A stretch of 64,000 nucleotides of DNA from Planctomycetaceae bacterium (GTDB lineage: Bacteria; Planctomycetota; Planctomycetia; Pirellulales; Pirellulaceae), in NCBI GenBank assembly GCA_020638995.1, contig JACKHM010000001.1, positions 620,001 to 684,000 on the forward strand. Direction: 5' to 3'. Shown piece by piece: positions 25,793 through 35,174 of this stretch. Both the position numbers and the translations under genes were made by a program. A model generated the notes under the pieces. It ran no database searches. It was not told the DNA's origin and worked only from the letters and a program-made list of their open reading frames with translations. Each line of letters opens with the position of its first letter. Within the stretch, counting starts at the first letter, position 1.

Positions 25793-27364
25793 TCAACACC
25801 ACCCCGCCCGTCGCCACCACTGCTCCGCACGGTCGGAATTCCAATCATTTACTGATTCGCAATGCGCCAGGGCAGATCTGAGTTCGCGGACGTCCTGGAA
25901 CCGATCTGCCGGATTTTTTTGCAGGCAGCGTTCAATAATGTCGGTAAGCTCACGCGGCAGTTCTGGTACACACTCTCGCAACGGCTTCACTTTGTCACGT
26001 ACATGAGCCATCATCGTTCGCAACAAATCGGAGTCTTCAAACGGTGGCTTACCGCTGAGCAAAAAGTAACCCACAGCCCCGAGTGCGTAGATGTCTGCAC
26101 GGGCATTCAGTTCGTGCTTTCCAGTAACTTGTTCCGGGGACATGTACAAAGGTGTCCCCGCCAAACCGCTCCGTTCTGAATCATGGCTGGCGGCGGCAAT
26201 CTCGCCTTTGACGAGTCCGAAGTCGAGCAGCGTCAAATGGTCCCATACGCCACCTCGTGGTCCCGCGAAGAGGTTCGCGGGCTTCAGGTCGCGATGAATG
26301 AGGCCGTTGCTGTGAGCCTCGTCGAGAGCGTTGCACGCTTGACACAGGAAGTTGATCGCACGCCCCGGTTCAAGTGGTCCAAACTGCGTTACAAGGTCTT
26401 CGAGGTTCAATCCGTTCAGCAACGCCATGACGTAATAGAATCTGCCATCCTCCGTGAATCCATAGTCGAAGATGTCGATCGTGTTCCAGTGCGTCAATTC
26501 CGCGGCTGCCTTCACTTCTCGTTCGAATTGACTGATCGCGTTAGGTGAAGTCTGTCGGTCCGTACGAATCATCTTCAGCGCACACCGTCTTTTGAGCAAC
26601 ATGTGCTCCGCCTCATACACATCGCCCATTCCTCCCGTGGCGATCTTGCGCTTAAGCGTGTACTGACCTAGCTGACGAGCGGCAAAAACGTTGCGACGCA
26701 ACTGCGAGACGGTTCTTGCAACAAATACAGCGGCAAACGTCGCGACGAAGGGTAATGGGGCGGATAGCCAACTTTCGCGATAGGTCAGCGCATCGGCAAC
26801 GGCCTCTGATTGGGATCGTAGCCAGAGATTCACGAGCAATGGGAGACAGGCGATGGGGATCAAGATCGTCGCGGCCCGCTTGGCCGTATTCGGAATGAAA
26901 CTTCCGTAAGTGAGGATCAAAATGGACCAGGCGGCAAAGTTGGCGTGTATAACCGCCAATGACCGGAATTGATTGCCAGCGTCGGCGGCATGAGGCACGA
27001 GGCACAGCGGCACAACAAGGCCCGCAATCGCAGCCGAACCTAGAATCGCAAACTCGCACTTGTGTAGCCCCGCCACAGACCATCCCGATCGTACCCTTAG
27101 GACAACCCACGTCGTGAGTACGACAGCGAAAGCCAACGGTGCCCCGATCCGATGAGCCCAAAAATGGGTTCTTCCAAGATTCACCGAGAGGATCAACGAG
27201 ATTCCCAGGACGCACAGCAAGAACATCGCGAGTGAACGCAAACGAACTCGTAAGAGTTCAGCCGTGCTGTCAACCAAGTCACGCGGCGTCTCGACTCTTT
27301 GTAGATCTGGCGCAATGAACTGTTTCGAGTCGCCATCGAGAGTTTCCTGCTGCGAGCTGTTCAC
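25793..27364 (-). CDS. Membrane Ser/Thr protein kinase
   Basis: The N-terminal 220 residues contain six or seven hydrophobic helices (a seven-helix-like sensor). The C-terminal part is a Hanks-type kinase: glycine loop IATGGMGDVYEA, the lysine in CALKMI, catalytic loop HRDLKPANLF and activation segment start LLDFGLVKGE, then GTPLYMSPEQ. All catalytic residues are present. It sits inside the leftward redox set, between the reductase and the b-type protein, so it may sense the state of that chain. Membrane-bound kinases of this kind are abundant in planctomycetes. Confidence 0.85.
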   Translation of the reverse strand: MNSSQQETLDGDSKQFIAPDLQRVETPRDLVDSTAELLRVRLRSLAMFLLCVLGISLILSVNLGRTHFWAHRIGAPLAFAVVLTTWVVLRVRSGWSVAGLHKCEFAILGSAAIAGLVVPLCLVPHAADAGNQFRSLAVIHANFAAWSILILTYGSFIPNTAKRAATILIPIACLPLLVNLWLRSQSEAVADALTYRESWLSAPLPFVATFAAVFVARTVSQLRRNVFAARQLGQYTLKRKIATGGMGDVYEAEHMLLKRRCALKMIRTDRQTSPNAISQFEREVKAAAELTHWNTIDIFDYGFTEDGRFYYVMALLNGLNLEDLVTQFGPLEPGRAINFLCQACNALDEAHSNGLIHRDLKPANLFAGPRGGVWDHLTLLDFGLVKGEIAAASHDSERSGLAGTPLYMSPEQVTGKHELNARADIYALGAVGYFLLSGKPPFEDSDLLRTMMAHVRDKVKPLRECVPELPRELTDIIERCLQKNPADRFQDVRELRSALAHCESVNDWNSDRAEQWWRRAGWC

Positions 27365-27452
27365 GTTGCGCCCCTCTGGTGAGTACGTTCTACCATCAGG
27401 TCGTCTTTCCCGTCTGTTGTTGAAGGTCGCCTGTGCGAGTCACAGACAGCCA

Positions 27453-29444
27453 TCATGCTTCAATCACTACGTTATCTGTTGACTTCGCTTGACAGGCGAG
27501 GATCATGCCCGCCTCCTTGTCTTCGGGTTCCAGGCCGTCCTCGACTTCCATTGTGACTTGACCCGCAAGCAGCTTGACTCGGCACACGCCGCACGTCCCC
27601 GTGCGGCACGAATAGTCGATTTCGACTCCGACTCGCTCCGACGCCTCCAAGATCGTCTCGTCGGGTAGAAACTGAGTCGATTTGTTCGACGTCGCAAAGT
27701 TCACCGTTGTGGCCGTCTCGGTGACTGCGGCAGGACCTGCTTTCTCGCGTTCGACAGCTTTAACTAGAGGTTTTTGCTGCGAGCCAAAGTTCTCGATCTG
27801 AATCTTCTCCGTGGGTACGCCGAGTTCTGCCAGCATCTGCTTCGTGGAGTCCATCATCGGCGGCGCGCCGCAGATGTGAATCAACTTCGAGGCCGGGTCG
27901 GGAACCCATTCGGCGAGCAATTCCTTGGACAGGCGGCCAGCTTGGTAGCCGTCAATCGGTTCCTTGATACGGCTCATGGCGACATGCAAATGCAAATTCG
28001 AGTGCCGCTGCTGAAGTGTCTTGAGTTCGGATTCGAAGATAAAATGTTCAGGGTCGCGGCAAGCCACGATAAAGTAGATCTCGCCGTGCCACGCCATATC
28101 GGTCAACGCACGCGTGATGCTCATCATCGGCGTGATCCCGACGCCACCGGAAATGAGCACGATGCTGTCCGCTTCTTTCCCCGTGAAGATGAATTTTCCG
28201 CTGGGAGCTTGAACTTCTAGCGTGTCGCCTTCCTTCACCTTGTCATGGAGATAGCGAGATCCAGCACCCTGATCCTCACGCTTGACGGTGATCTCGCAAT
28301 AGTATCCCTGTGTGGGCGACGACGAGATGGTATAGCTGCGGCGAATCGGTTTCTCGCCGGTCGGCAGGGTCAAGGTGAGGAACTGGCCCGGCAAATAACT
28401 AAAAGGCAGAGCACCGCCATGACAGGCAACAAGCCGGAATGTCCTTACGTCGACAGTTTCCTGGTATATCCTCGCAACCCGTAGCCGGCAGAGTTTTCGC
28501 CTGGCGACGCGCAGCAATCCCGTCGAGATGTCCGCTCGATCGGACGACACATCCTCGGTGGCGCACTCGGCCTCCGTCTCCGCACAGCAATCGGCTGCCA
28601 CGGTCGCTGAACCTCTTGCCATCTGCGCCGCAGGTGGGCTCTCGGAAACTGCCGGCGCAGCGGCCACGATCGCCGGACTTCCGCTAGAGGCTGGTCTTGG
28701 CGGCGAGTCGATCGTGGATGGGGCTGCCGTCGCTAGTTTCTCCATGAGCGCAGCAGCGCGGCGCATCTTGAAGAAATACATCCAAATCATCGCGGCGGCG
28801 AAGGTCACAAGTACGGCCATAATGCTCGTGTGAAAGAGCGTCATGCCGAAGAGCCGAAACCCTGGCTCGGCAGTCGCCGGAGGCAACAAATTCATTTCGC
28901 GTTTGAACCACTGTAGGGCGACGTTGCGTGGTGCCTTACCTTCGGCAATTGCGCGATGTGCGGCCAGCCCGCTTTCAAACTGGGCCAGTCCTTCACGCAT
29001 TTTAGCGGTCGCGTTCTGCATCGTTTGAAAGTCATCCGTGGCCGCGGCGATTGATAGCTCGTCGAGTCCGTCGGACAAAAGCTGCGTACCCTGCATCATT
29101 CGCTGATGCGCCTCCTGTTCGATGCTTGCTCGCTCCTCCATCGGCAAATCGGGCAAATCCATCAACTGCGGGTACATCTCCTTGGGCTTGGGCGCGCCCA
29201 TCTTCTCCATCATGCCGCCCATACCACCTCCCATCATGCCACCACCTTCGCCGCCCATCATGCCACCACCCGTCATTCCGCCGCCCTTTTCGTTTCCGCC
29301 CTTGGCTTGCTCGGGATGGTGCTTGGCGTGTTCTTCGGGGGAGACCTGCGCAGAGAGGTGCGGTGACAATATCGATAAGCTGCAAGCCAACGCAACGGTC
29401 AGAAAGAGCAATCGAGGGCGACGGTCATTGTGGATCATGGTCAT
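27453..29444 (-). CDS. Membrane FAD/NAD(P)H reductase with C-terminal 2Fe-2S ferredoxin domain
   Basis: From the N-terminus: a signal helix, a Met/Gly-rich metal-binding-like stretch (GGGMMGG units, residues about 48-75), a helical segment, a membrane helix (FHTSIMAVLVTFAAAMIWMYFF), a Pro/Ala linker with Cys pairs, then a ferredoxin-NADP reductase core with RSYTISSSP (FAD) and LISGGVGITPMMS (nucleotide). The plant-type 2Fe-2S domain closes the protein with CRTGTCGVC and a final Cys in LACQA. ATGs at 29444 and 29438 are both possible; no strong ribosome site is visible. It would pass electrons from NAD(P)H into the membrane chain encoded downstream. Confidence 0.8.
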   Translation of the reverse strand: MTMIHNDRRPRLLFLTVALACSLSILSPHLSAQVSPEEHAKHHPEQAKGGNEKGGGMTGGGMMGGEGGGMMGGGMGGMMEKMGAPKPKEMYPQLMDLPDLPMEERASIEQEAHQRMMQGTQLLSDGLDELSIAAATDDFQTMQNATAKMREGLAQFESGLAAHRAIAEGKAPRNVALQWFKREMNLLPPATAEPGFRLFGMTLFHTSIMAVLVTFAAAMIWMYFFKMRRAAALMEKLATAAPSTIDSPPRPASSGSPAIVAAAPAVSESPPAAQMARGSATVAADCCAETEAECATEDVSSDRADISTGLLRVARRKLCRLRVARIYQETVDVRTFRLVACHGGALPFSYLPGQFLTLTLPTGEKPIRRSYTISSSPTQGYYCEITVKREDQGAGSRYLHDKVKEGDTLEVQAPSGKFIFTGKEADSIVLISGGVGITPMMSITRALTDMAWHGEIYFIVACRDPEHFIFESELKTLQQRHSNLHLHVAMSRIKEPIDGYQAGRLSKELLAEWVPDPASKLIHICGAPPMMDSTKQMLAELGVPTEKIQIENFGSQQKPLVKAVEREKAGPAAVTETATTVNFATSNKSTQFLPDETILEASERVGVEIDYSCRTGTCGVCRVKLLAGQVTMEVEDGLEPEDKEAGMILACQAKSTDNVVIEA

Positions 29445-29785
29445 TGCACAGGAACGCCGTTGGCGGTAACTGGTTGGGAACTTTGAATCGTGGAGCGGCT
29501 TCTCAGCGTGTTCGTTTCTGCAACTCCCCCACCCGCTTGCGCATCGTGGACTCTTCAGAGTTGTTTGATGCACAGTGGGAGGAGATTCTTCGCGCACGAC
29601 GACAATTTTGTCACACCCTGCGCGCCAAGGCACGATTATGGCACGAAATCGTGCTTGCTGCCGAGCGTATATACGTAGAAATACGACAACGGGAGGCTCG
29701 CTGCCCAAGTCGTTAGCGACTCACGACAACGGTTTTCCTGCGGATCTCTTCCCCCCCGTTTAATTCCGGCAGCCTCTCGGCTTGC

Positions 29786-29813
29786 GAAGAAACGGGCTAG
29801 ATCCGGCATCTAA
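29786..29813 (+). promoter_or_regulatory. ECF-type promoter, histidine kinase gene
   Basis: GAAGAAA (29786-29792), 13 bases, GCATCTAA (29806-29813): an exact match of both boxes, oriented to the kinase at 29913. Confidence 0.65.
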
Positions 29814-29819
29814 CAGATT

Positions 29820-29849
29820 GAAGCCGAGTTGGTCCTTTCACTCGGCTTC
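29820..29849 (+). promoter_or_regulatory. Leader hairpin upstream of the kinase
   Basis: GAAGCCGAGT (29820-29829) pairs perfectly with ACTCGGCTTC (29840-29849) around a ten-base loop. It begins seven bases after the -10-like box, so it would form at the very 5' end of the transcript, where it could stabilise the message or control it. Confidence 0.45.
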
Positions 29850-29912
29850 GATGGCGTCGAAAACATGCCATTGAGGTTGATGTTCAAAGTTCGAGTATTG
29901 CTGAGAGCCGCG

Positions 29913-31070
29913 ATGACTCGTCCATTCCAGCCGATCGCCGTGCAGCACCGCTACCTTCCGCTAATCGCGGTCATGGTTGGGGCCATTCTCGCCTTCGATC
30001 TGCTGACGCCGGGAGTGTTTCTCGCTCCCATGCTGTATATTCTGCCCGTGCTAATGGCGGTCTGGAGTCAGCCTCGACGAGCCGCCTATGGCGTGGCCAT
30101 CATCTGCACGATCGCTGTGTTGGTCGGCCTTGGCGTATCAGCGGCGTCGAATCACTCCACGTTGCCGACGCCGAATTATTTCTGCGCGTTGATTCTCATC
30201 TGGGCGGCGGTCGTCATTGCCTTACAGCGGCAGCGAATGGTTGCATCGCTCAAACAGGCGCGCGATCGGCTCGAAGTCGAAGTGGCGGAGCGCACGGCTG
30301 ATTTGTCCGAAGCGAACCGGCGCTTACAAAAGGAAATCGCCGAGCGTCAGCGGGCCGAAGATGAACTGAGCCGATCGAACTGGGAGCTCGAGCAGTTCGC
30401 CTACGTCGCCGCTCATGACTTGAAGCAGCCGGTACGGACCGTGAAGATGTTCCTCGATTTACTCGATAACCGCTCTCGAAGCGAGCTGAATGCGCAAGGT
30501 CAGGAGTTTCTAGGCAATGCGTTGTCTGGCGCGCAGCGGATGGATGCACTGATCGAAGACCTTTTGAAGTTGGCCAAGGTCAGTCACAACGATCGCTCGA
30601 TGGAGAAAATATGTCTTCAATGCGTGGTGGACGAAGTGTTGGCCAACATGCAAGCCGAAATCCAGGAAACTGGCGCGATGATTACGCACGACGACTTGCC
30701 CGACGTCACAGCGGATCGCAGCCAGTTGTCGCAACTGCTACAGAACCTGATCGGCAATGCCATCAAGTACCGTGGCGATCGCCAGCCGAGAATTCACGTT
30801 GGCGTCGATACAAACGAAGAAGAGTTTCACTTCTCCGTACAAGACAACGGCGTCGGTATCGACCCGCGTCATTCGGACAAAGTCTTCGAAGTCTTCCGCC
30901 GGTTGCACACCGACAGCGAAGCCCCCGGGACCGGCATCGGGTTGGCGCTATGCCAGCGCATGGTGCATAGCCACGGAGGTCGCATCTGGGTCGACTCGCA
31001 ACCGGGCCGCGGGAGCACGTTTCATTTCACGCTGCCGAATGACGAAGCACGACCGAACAAGGACTCGTGA
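29913..31070 (+). CDS. Membrane histidine kinase (phytochrome-like HisKA)
   Basis: An N-terminal membrane module of about four helices (LPLIAVMVGAILAFDLL and following) leads into a coiled coil, then a HisKA domain with QFAYVAAHDLKQPVR (phosphoacceptor His) and an ATPase with LLQNLIGNAIKYRG, VQDNGVGIDP and GTGIGLALCQRMV. No response regulator is adjacent. Start choice is uncertain: ATG 29913 has GAGAG five bases upstream; ATGs at 29880 and 29865 are in frame. Its promoter matches the shared ECF-type motif. Confidence 0.8.
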   Translation: MTRPFQPIAVQHRYLPLIAVMVGAILAFDLLTPGVFLAPMLYILPVLMAVWSQPRRAAYGVAIICTIAVLVGLGVSAASNHSTLPTPNYFCALILIWAAVVIALQRQRMVASLKQARDRLEVEVAERTADLSEANRRLQKEIAERQRAEDELSRSNWELEQFAYVAAHDLKQPVRTVKMFLDLLDNRSRSELNAQGQEFLGNALSGAQRMDALIEDLLKLAKVSHNDRSMEKICLQCVVDEVLANMQAEIQETGAMITHDDLPDVTADRSQLSQLLQNLIGNAIKYRGDRQPRIHVGVDTNEEEFHFSVQDNGVGIDPRHSDKVFEVFRRLHTDSEAPGTGIGLALCQRMVHSHGGRIWVDSQPGRGSTFHFTLPNDEARPNKDS

Positions 31071-31189
31071 CAAAGGACTGGTCTTTGAGGACTCGCGGCC
31101 AGTGACCTACAATTGCCGCTCGGGTGTGAAAGCGTACATCAGAATATCTGCTTCGTAATTGCCATTACCATTTGCGATCGCATTGACAA

Positions 31190-32479
31190 ATGCCTCCCAC
31201 CAACTCTCTCTCTCCCGAACAGGCAATCGACCTCATACGGCCTGGCGATGCGGTGTTTATCCACAGCGCTGCTGCCACGCCCATGACGTTGGTGAACGCC
31301 CTCGTAGCGCGAGCCAAGACGCTCCGCCACCTGCGAATTATCCATATCCATACCGAAGGCGAAGCACCTTATGCTCGCCCGGAATTGGCCGATGTCTTTG
31401 ACATTGACGCCTTCTTCGTAGGCCGCAACGTGCGCAAAGCCGTCGCCGAGGGGCGTGCGGACTACATTCCTGCGTTCTTGAGCGAAGTCCCTACACTGAT
31501 CCGCTCGAAGTTGGTTCCCGTGGATGTGGCGTTGATTTCTGTTTCGCCCGTAGATAAGCACGGCTTCGTATCTCTCGGACCGTCCGTAGATACCACCCTT
31601 GCGGCCGTCGAGACAGCCCGGTTGGTCATCGCACAGATGAACCGAAATGTTCCGCGGGTCATGGGAGAGGGCCAAATTCCGTTCGAGGTAATCGATCACT
31701 TCATTGAGGCAGACGAGCCGCTCCCCGAAATTGCTCCCGCGTCGCCGACGTCCGACGTCCGAGAGATCGGTCGCCATATCGCCGAGATCGTTCCCGACGG
31801 AGCAACCCTCCAAACAGGAATTGGTAGCATCCCGAACGCCGTCTTGGAACAACTGACCAACCACAAAGACCTGGGAGTCCACACCGAAATGTTTTCGGAC
31901 GGCCTACTGCCGTTGATTGAAAGTGGCGTTGTCACGAATGCGAAGAAGAAGATTCACCCCGGCTATGTGATCAGCACCTTTGCGCTAGGAACTCAGCGGC
32001 TGTACGATTTCTTGGATGATCATCCTCGCGTGATGCTCCGCGATGCGGCCTTTACGAACAACATCAACATCATCAGCAAGAATCCCAAGGTCACAGCGAT
32101 CAATAGTGCCATCGAAGTCGATCTGACGGGGCAAATCTGTGCCGATTCGATTGGCACGCGCATCTATTCGGGAGTCGGCGGCCAAATCGACTTTATGCGT
32201 GGTGCGGCGGCGTCCGCGGGGGGGATGCCGATTATCGCCATGACGTCGCGTACTCCGCATGGTTCGCCCAAAATCGTGGCGGAGCTGCAGCCGGGAGCCG
32301 GAGTCGTGACCACGCGACCGAGTGTACACTTCGTCGTTACCGAGTACGGGGTCGTGAATCTCTATGGCAAATCGCTCAAGGAGCGAGCGACCTTGTTGAT
32401 TGGCATCGCTCATCCAGATGACCGCGAGATGCTGGAGCGATCCGCCCATGATCGCTGGGGAGGCCGCTTTGACGAGTAA
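31190..32479 (+). CDS. Acetyl-CoA hydrolase/4-hydroxybutyrate CoA-transferase family enzyme
   Basis: A cytoplasmic CoA-transferase of 429 residues that would exchange CoA between acetyl-CoA and a carboxylate such as acetate or butyrate. Family features visible are IRPGDAVFIHSAAATP at the N-terminus, TLQTGIGSIPNAVLEQL, the catalytic-glutamate region HTEMFSDGLLPLIESG and the C-terminal VVTEYGVVNLYGKSL. The potassium-channel gene starts inside its last codons. Confidence 0.85.
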   Translation: MPPTNSLSPEQAIDLIRPGDAVFIHSAAATPMTLVNALVARAKTLRHLRIIHIHTEGEAPYARPELADVFDIDAFFVGRNVRKAVAEGRADYIPAFLSEVPTLIRSKLVPVDVALISVSPVDKHGFVSLGPSVDTTLAAVETARLVIAQMNRNVPRVMGEGQIPFEVIDHFIEADEPLPEIAPASPTSDVREIGRHIAEIVPDGATLQTGIGSIPNAVLEQLTNHKDLGVHTEMFSDGLLPLIESGVVTNAKKKIHPGYVISTFALGTQRLYDFLDDHPRVMLRDAAFTNNINIISKNPKVTAINSAIEVDLTGQICADSIGTRIYSGVGGQIDFMRGAAASAGGMPIIAMTSRTPHGSPKIVAELQPGAGVVTTRPSVHFVVTEYGVVNLYGKSLKERATLLIGIAHPDDREMLERSAHDRWGGRFDE

Positions 32480-33179
32480 AGCGTGTTCGCCAACCCAGGG
32501 ATCGACGATCCGCCCAGGAAAGTTCTTCGTTCTGCTAGGATCCTTGTTGGTGCTGCTCGTCGGAGCGGCATTCTTAGAAGGCGGGCAGTTCTCAGACGCT
32601 GGCTTTTGTGCCCTGTTGACCGGCGTACTGCTGGTCGCGGTGGTTAGCGTGTGCCGACGACACAACAATCTGGGACGAGGCTTGGCACTTACCATTCCAA
32701 CGGTCGTGCTGAACTGGATCGGATATGCCACGGGTCGCTTGGAAGTCTTTCTTGCCCACGACATTCTCATAATCTTTTTCTTTGTGTTCGTCGCTTATCA
32801 CGTTTTCCGCGCCGTGCTGGACGATCGGCACGTGACATTGGATACCATCGGTGGGGCGGCCTGTGTCTATTTGCTGGTCGGTTTGGCGTGGACTTACGTG
32901 TACGGTACGATTCTACTTGTCGACGGGGGCTCGATTCGCTTTGCGACGCCAACCGCAGTGAATGGCGTATCTCCCTTTGGTTCGTCGAACTTCGCGGAGA
33001 CCGCCTACTTCTCGTTTGTCACGATGACGACATTGGGTTACGGGGACGTGACGCCCACTTCGCCGCCGGCTCGAACGGCCGCTTACCTCCAGGCAGTGTT
33101 CGGACAGTTCTATTTGGCCGTGCTGGTGGCCCGCCTCGTCTCGCTTCATATCGTCCAGATGACGCGCGATCAAAAGTAG
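32448..33179 (+). CDS. Two-pore-type potassium channel (Ion_trans_2) protein
   Basis: Several membrane helices in the first 150 residues are followed by the pore loop FSFVTMTTLGYGDVTPTSPPAR, with the K+ selectivity filter TLGYGD, and a last helix ending LVARLVSLHIVQ. There is no cytoplasmic regulatory (RCK) domain. The ATG at 32448 has GGAG upstream and overlaps the CoA-transferase by 32 bases, so the two are likely co-transcribed. Confidence 0.85.
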   Translation: MIAGEAALTSKACSPTQGSTIRPGKFFVLLGSLLVLLVGAAFLEGGQFSDAGFCALLTGVLLVAVVSVCRRHNNLGRGLALTIPTVVLNWIGYATGRLEVFLAHDILIIFFFVFVAYHVFRAVLDDRHVTLDTIGGAACVYLLVGLAWTYVYGTILLVDGGSIRFATPTAVNGVSPFGSSNFAETAYFSFVTMTTLGYGDVTPTSPPARTAAYLQAVFGQFYLAVLVARLVSLHIVQMTRDQK

Positions 33180-33343
33180 CCGACGCGACCGGCCGCTCGC
33201 ACTCGGCCAGCGGAGAGATTTTCCAAATGGGTTGATCTTCGCTAACCGAAACTCCTTAACTTCGTCCTAGCCGTTAGACACAACTTGCAACCTGCCAAGT
33301 CTTCGGCAGCCGGAAAACCTGCCCTACGGCGAATCGCAGGTTA

Positions 33344-33808
33344 CTACTTATCGGTCGCGTGGTGGTGCTCACCGCCGCTGCCTGGCTTTGTCGCGCAGAC
33401 GAACATGGCGTCGTCACCGCACTTCGAGCAGACGTGGTTCACTTCCTCACTCTTCCCTTCGCCTTTGCCGGTGCCGACGACCGTGACGGTTCCGCCGCAA
33501 ACGCATTTGTGCTTTTGACCGATGGTCATCAGCTTGACGTGTAAGTTGTCCTTGGTCACATGCTGGACCATGACGTGCTTGCACATGTTACAGGCCATGG
33601 CGAGCGCGTCTCCCGGCTTCAGGGCTTCGACCTCTGCTTGAGTCGTGATGTGATTCAGATGCGCCACATGATGGCCCTGGTGTGCGCCGTGATCGTGCTT
33701 TTCATCTGCGGCTTGGGCCGCAACAGACCACCACACCGCCAATGCAACGGCGAATGCCAGTCCTGAAGTAAGACCAATTCTACTGACGATGTTGGTTTTC
33801 TTTGACAT
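33344..33808 (-). CDS. Exported His/Cys-rich putative metal-binding protein
   Basis: A signal peptide (to AAQA) precedes a His-rich segment (HDHGAHQGHHVAHLNH). The body has cysteine pairs CNMCKH, CVCGG and CSKCGDD, arranged like zinc or metal-binding knuckles, and a His-rich end. No named family is recognised. It lies downstream of the gdh operon genes on the same strand, in a set rich in metal-binding proteins. Confidence 0.65.
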   Translation of the reverse strand: MSKKTNIVSRIGLTSGLAFAVALAVWWSVAAQAADEKHDHGAHQGHHVAHLNHITTQAEVEALKPGDALAMACNMCKHVMVQHVTKDNLHVKLMTIGQKHKCVCGGTVTVVGTGKGEGKSEEVNHVCSKCGDDAMFVCATKPGSGGEHHHATDK

Positions 33809-33861
33809 GAGTGGATCCTTCGTTCTTAGTTGAGGGTTTAGCATTCTGTGTTACAGAGAAT

Positions 33862-34152
33862 TCACGCCACTTCGACGAAGCGGTTCATCGTGCCGAATTC
33901 GTTCGAAACGCATTTGGGACATTCGCCCGACGCATTACAGTTTGGTTCACAGCACCACTGGCCATCGACAACGAACTTGAATTCATGGCGGCCGACCGGC
34001 AACTTCAGGTTCGCTTTCCATGTGCCGTGGTCGTCTTTTGTCATGGGCGTCGCATCCGTTCGCCAGTCATTGAATGTCCCGGCCAGAAAAACTGCACCAG
34101 CGTCCGGCGAGTGACAACTGAATTCGGTTGATTTGGGTTTCGAGGCTGCCAT
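33862..34152 (-). CDS. Isoamylase early-set/CBM48 domain protein
   Basis: Ninety-six residues forming one E-set domain: VFLAGTFNDWRTDATPM, GTWKANLKLPVGRHEFKFVVDGQW. This is the glycogen-binding type module found alone or in AMPK-beta-like proteins. Between the strands it carries an unusual Cys-rich loop (CCEPNCNASGECPKC) that could hold a metal ion. AAGGAG precedes the ATG at 34152. It belongs to the leftward gdh gene set. Confidence 0.8.
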   Translation of the reverse strand: MAASKPKSTEFSCHSPDAGAVFLAGTFNDWRTDATPMTKDDHGTWKANLKLPVGRHEFKFVVDGQWCCEPNCNASGECPKCVSNEFGTMNRFVEVA

Positions 34153-34232
34153 GTCGCGTCTCCTTTTCTTAATACCCGCTAGCACGTTTGAGATGAATTC
34201 TTTCCTGTCAGTCGAAGAGTGTCTGTTGTGAC

Positions 34233-35174
34233 TCAGTGCTGGCTGTTCGCGGCATCCGACGCGTGATTCGGTGCCATGAAACCGACAAGCGTTTGTCGCT
34301 GTTGATCCGAAAGGACCGCAGCGGCTTCGCCGACGGCACGAATGTAGGCGATCCGTTTGTCGCCCCCCAGTTTCTCAATTTCCCTGATCTTGGCTTCGAT
34401 CTCGGCTGCTTTGGGGGCGTCGGAGCTGGTTAGCACCCACAGTTCCTGTTCCCCTTCCGAGATCCAACGATCAAAAGTGGCTTGGCCTAGAAGTGCTTTT
34501 TCTTTAATGCCATTCAGTTGCGTCTGTTGTTCCGTCGTCAAGCTGATGTGCTGTGGATGGTCGAGGAAGAAGCTCGTGGAGCCAATATGATAAATGTGCG
34601 AGGCGCCGGCGAAGCCAGGCAGTGCCGACGGCATTTGCATCTGGCCCATGCCTTGCATCTTGCCCATCATGTCCATGCCGCTGGCCATCATTTTCATCCC
34701 GCCCATGCCAGACATGCCACCCATGCCCGACGTCCCTTGGTCCGACATACTACCCATGCCTTGACCAGACATCATGCCCATACCGCTCATGCCGCCGCCC
34801 ATCATCCCCATCGCGGACATACCTTGACCAGACATGCCGCCCATTCCCATGCCACCCATGTTCATCCCTGCCATGCCTGCACCCGAGTTTGTCGAGCCCA
34901 TATTCATGTTTTGCGTTGACGGAGACGAGGTATCTTGGTGACTTTGTTTTAATGCGGCTTCAAGCTTGGCGACTTTCGATTGAAGCTCATGTAGCTGATG
35001 CGTCAGCGATGTTTCGTCATGGTTCGAACCGGGCGATGTGGTAGTTTGCCCTTGGTCGGTAGGACTGGTTTGTTGCGCGGCGCCACAGGCTGCGATGACG
35101 AGAACCGCGGGTATCGCCAACGCGACAAGAAGGAGAGTGCGCTGACGTGACGAGGAAGGTGTGATGCGGTTCAT
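34233..35174 (-). CDS. Met/Gly-rich lipoprotein with Spy/CpxP-like C-terminus
   Basis: The lipobox LVIAACG (Cys30) is followed by a coiled coil (residues about 55-80), a long repetitive segment of GMGGMSG and MGMMGGGMSG units (about 90-170), and a helical C-terminal domain with LTTEQQTQLNGIKEKAL and LSDQQRQTLVGFM, typical of Spy/CpxP/LTxxQ periplasmic metal-sensing chaperones. The methionine array suggests Cu(I) or Ag(I) binding. Its start codon overlaps the gdhA stop by four bases (ATGA), so the two genes are translationally coupled. Confidence 0.75.
   Translation of the reverse strand: MNRITPSSSRQRTLLLVALAIPAVLVIAACGAAQQTSPTDQGQTTTSPGSNHDETSLTHQLHELQSKVAKLEAALKQSHQDTSSPSTQNMNMGSTNSGAGMAGMNMGGMGMGGMSGQGMSAMGMMGGGMSGMGMMSGQGMGSMSDQGTSGMGGMSGMGGMKMMASGMDMMGKMQGMGQMQMPSALPGFAGASHIYHIGSTSFFLDHPQHISLTTEQQTQLNGIKEKALLGQATFDRWISEGEQELWVLTSSDAPKAAEIEAKIREIEKLGGDKRIAYIRAVGEAAAVLSDQQRQTLVGFMAPNHASDAANSQH

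Larger units (their letters stand above)
29445..29912. other. Divergent intergenic region
   Basis: No gene is seen. It carries the ECF-type promoter at 29786-29813 and a leader hairpin at 29820-29849, both serving the rightward kinase. Confidence 0.5.

Noticed and set aside
33270..33310. TTAGACAC near CTTCGG, resembling the repeated promoter
   Set aside because: Box differs at two positions, spacing is about 16, and no leftward gene follows.
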